Below are positions 63,741-64,000 of a DNA stretch of 64,000 nt, piece by piece. The position numbers were made by a program, and so were the translations under genes. The stretch comes from Calliopsis andreniformis (Eukaryota; Arthropoda; Insecta; Hymenoptera; Andrenidae), in assembly GCF_051401765.1 (NCBI RefSeq), contig NW_027480464.1:3596001-3660000 (forward strand), written 5' to 3'. Position 1 is the stretch's first letter. Each line of letters starts with the position of its first letter. The notes under the pieces are model-generated. The model worked only from the letters and a program-made list of their open reading frames with translations, made no database searches and was not told the DNA's origin.

Positions 63741-64000
63741 CAATCCTGAATCTTCAATCCTCAATACTCAATCTGCAATACTCAATCCTCAATACTCAAT
63801 CCTCAATACTCATTCTTCAATCCTCAATACCGAATCCTCAATCTTCAATCCTCAATCCTCAATGCTCAATCCTCAATCCTCAATCCCCAATCCTCAATCT
63901 TCTATCCTCAATACTCAACCGTCAATCCTCAATCCTCAATCCTCGATCCTCAATCCTCAATGTTCAATCCGCGATACCCAATCCTCAATGTTCAATCCTC
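63741..64000 (+). repeat. Right-edge heptamers returning to tag G
   Basis: Ordinary variant heptamers lead to CGATCCTCAATCC and a perfect tag G at 63960, followed by a second CAATGTTC. This is the same string that opens the window, so the left-half family evidently resumes past the right edge. Confidence 0.8.

Larger units (their letters stand above)
1..64000 (+). repeat. Heptanucleotide satellite array (CAATCCT)n filling the window
   Basis: Every line of the window can be read as 7-base units related to CAATCCT, all in the same orientation, giving about 9,100 monomers. The commonest variants are CAATACT, CAATCTT, CAGTCCT, CAACCCT, CAATTCT, CAAACCT, CAATCGT, CAATCAT, CGATCCT, GAATCCT, CATTCTT, CAATGTT and CAATGCT. 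Occasional 6-base units (for example CATCGT after CAGCCCT, or CGTCCT after CAGTCCT) shift the register. Perfect CAATCCT runs are short, about ten units at most by eye, so most sequence is an ordered string of variants. G is very rare on this strand, perhaps 1-4% by eye. Both ends are still repeat, so the array is truncated by the window. No non-repeat island was found. The satellite's identity and host are unknown to me. Confidence 0.97.

Noticed and set aside
1..64000. CRISPR-like array
   Set aside because: The period is 7 bases with no unique spacers of 25-40 bases and no cas genes. M modules and tag G copies are spaced irregularly and separated by more satellite.
1..64000. True telomere (CCCTAA or CCCTAAA arrays)
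   Set aside because: No run of CCCTAA or CCCTAAA is present. The nearest strings are CAACCCT variants scattered in the satellite.
1..64000. CENP-B box or known centromere motif
   Set aside because: The NTTCGNNNNANNCGGGN pattern was not seen. TTCG occurs only in CTTCGGCCC leaders, without the following CGGG. Centromere function can be neither supported nor excluded.
1..64000. Promoters and terminators
   Set aside because: No bona fide TATA or -35/-10 pair, and no hairpin followed by a T-run. The 7-bp-stem hairpins near 17954, 25849 and 33212 are followed by ordinary heptamers, not a T tract.

Overview
The whole 64 kb window is one uninterrupted tandem-repeat array. Its monomer is the heptanucleotide CAATCCT (reverse complement AGGATTG), about 9,100 monomers in a single orientation. 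I found no gene, RNA gene, transposon, CRISPR array or stretch of unique sequence on either strand. Both window ends lie inside repeat, so the real array is longer. The host cannot be named from this sequence. More than 64 kb of gene-free satellite with higher-order structure fits heterochromatin (pericentromere, subtelomere or a satellite block) of a eukaryote best. Heptamer arrays also occur in some bacteria (for example cyanobacterial STRR sequences), though not to my knowledge at this scale, so a bacterial source is unlikely but not excluded.

The + strand is almost free of G. It reads open in all three frames because seven is coprime to three: each frame gives the same seven-residue cycle NPQSSIL. 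The many long '+' open frames (up to 963 codons) are therefore by-products of the repeat and I annotate none as a gene. The - strand carries TGA in every monomer, so stops fall every 21 bases in each frame.

The array is not a simple run. Monomers are diversified (CAATACT, CAATCTT, CAGTCCT, CAACCCT, CAATTCT, CAAACCT, CAATCGT, CAATGTT and others), and ordered strings of these variants recur as higher-order repeats (HORs) of 0.2-6 kb. By displacement the main relations are: a 5.8-kb block at +10,368; a 2,542-bp tandem unit inside it; blocks at +2,824/2,887, +6,199, +7,832/7,895, +6,637, +6,582/6,589 and +15,259 in the left half; blocks at +4,308, +9,452/9,485, +2,869 and +8,154/8,175 at 34-52 kb; a 1,508-bp tandem duplication at 55-58 kb; +7,850/8,143 linking 52-54 kb with 60-62 kb; and nested 760-bp and 237-bp duplications in the last 2 kb. 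Neighbouring segments often derive from different donors, so the array is a mosaic.

Two markers stand out. The first is a diverged but conserved module of about 110 bp, here called M (about 43 copies, 5.0-61.6 kb), still mostly in heptamer register, with an invariant CCACA in full copies and the only good hairpins in the window nearby. The second is a short CpG-bearing tag, here called G (GTTCAATCCGCGATACCC, about 30 copies), dense at 0-30.5 kb, sparse at 37-47 kb, absent from 47-63.9 kb and present again at the right edge. All coordinates and relations were read by eye. Block boundaries are good to about 10-50 bp, and percent identities were not computed.
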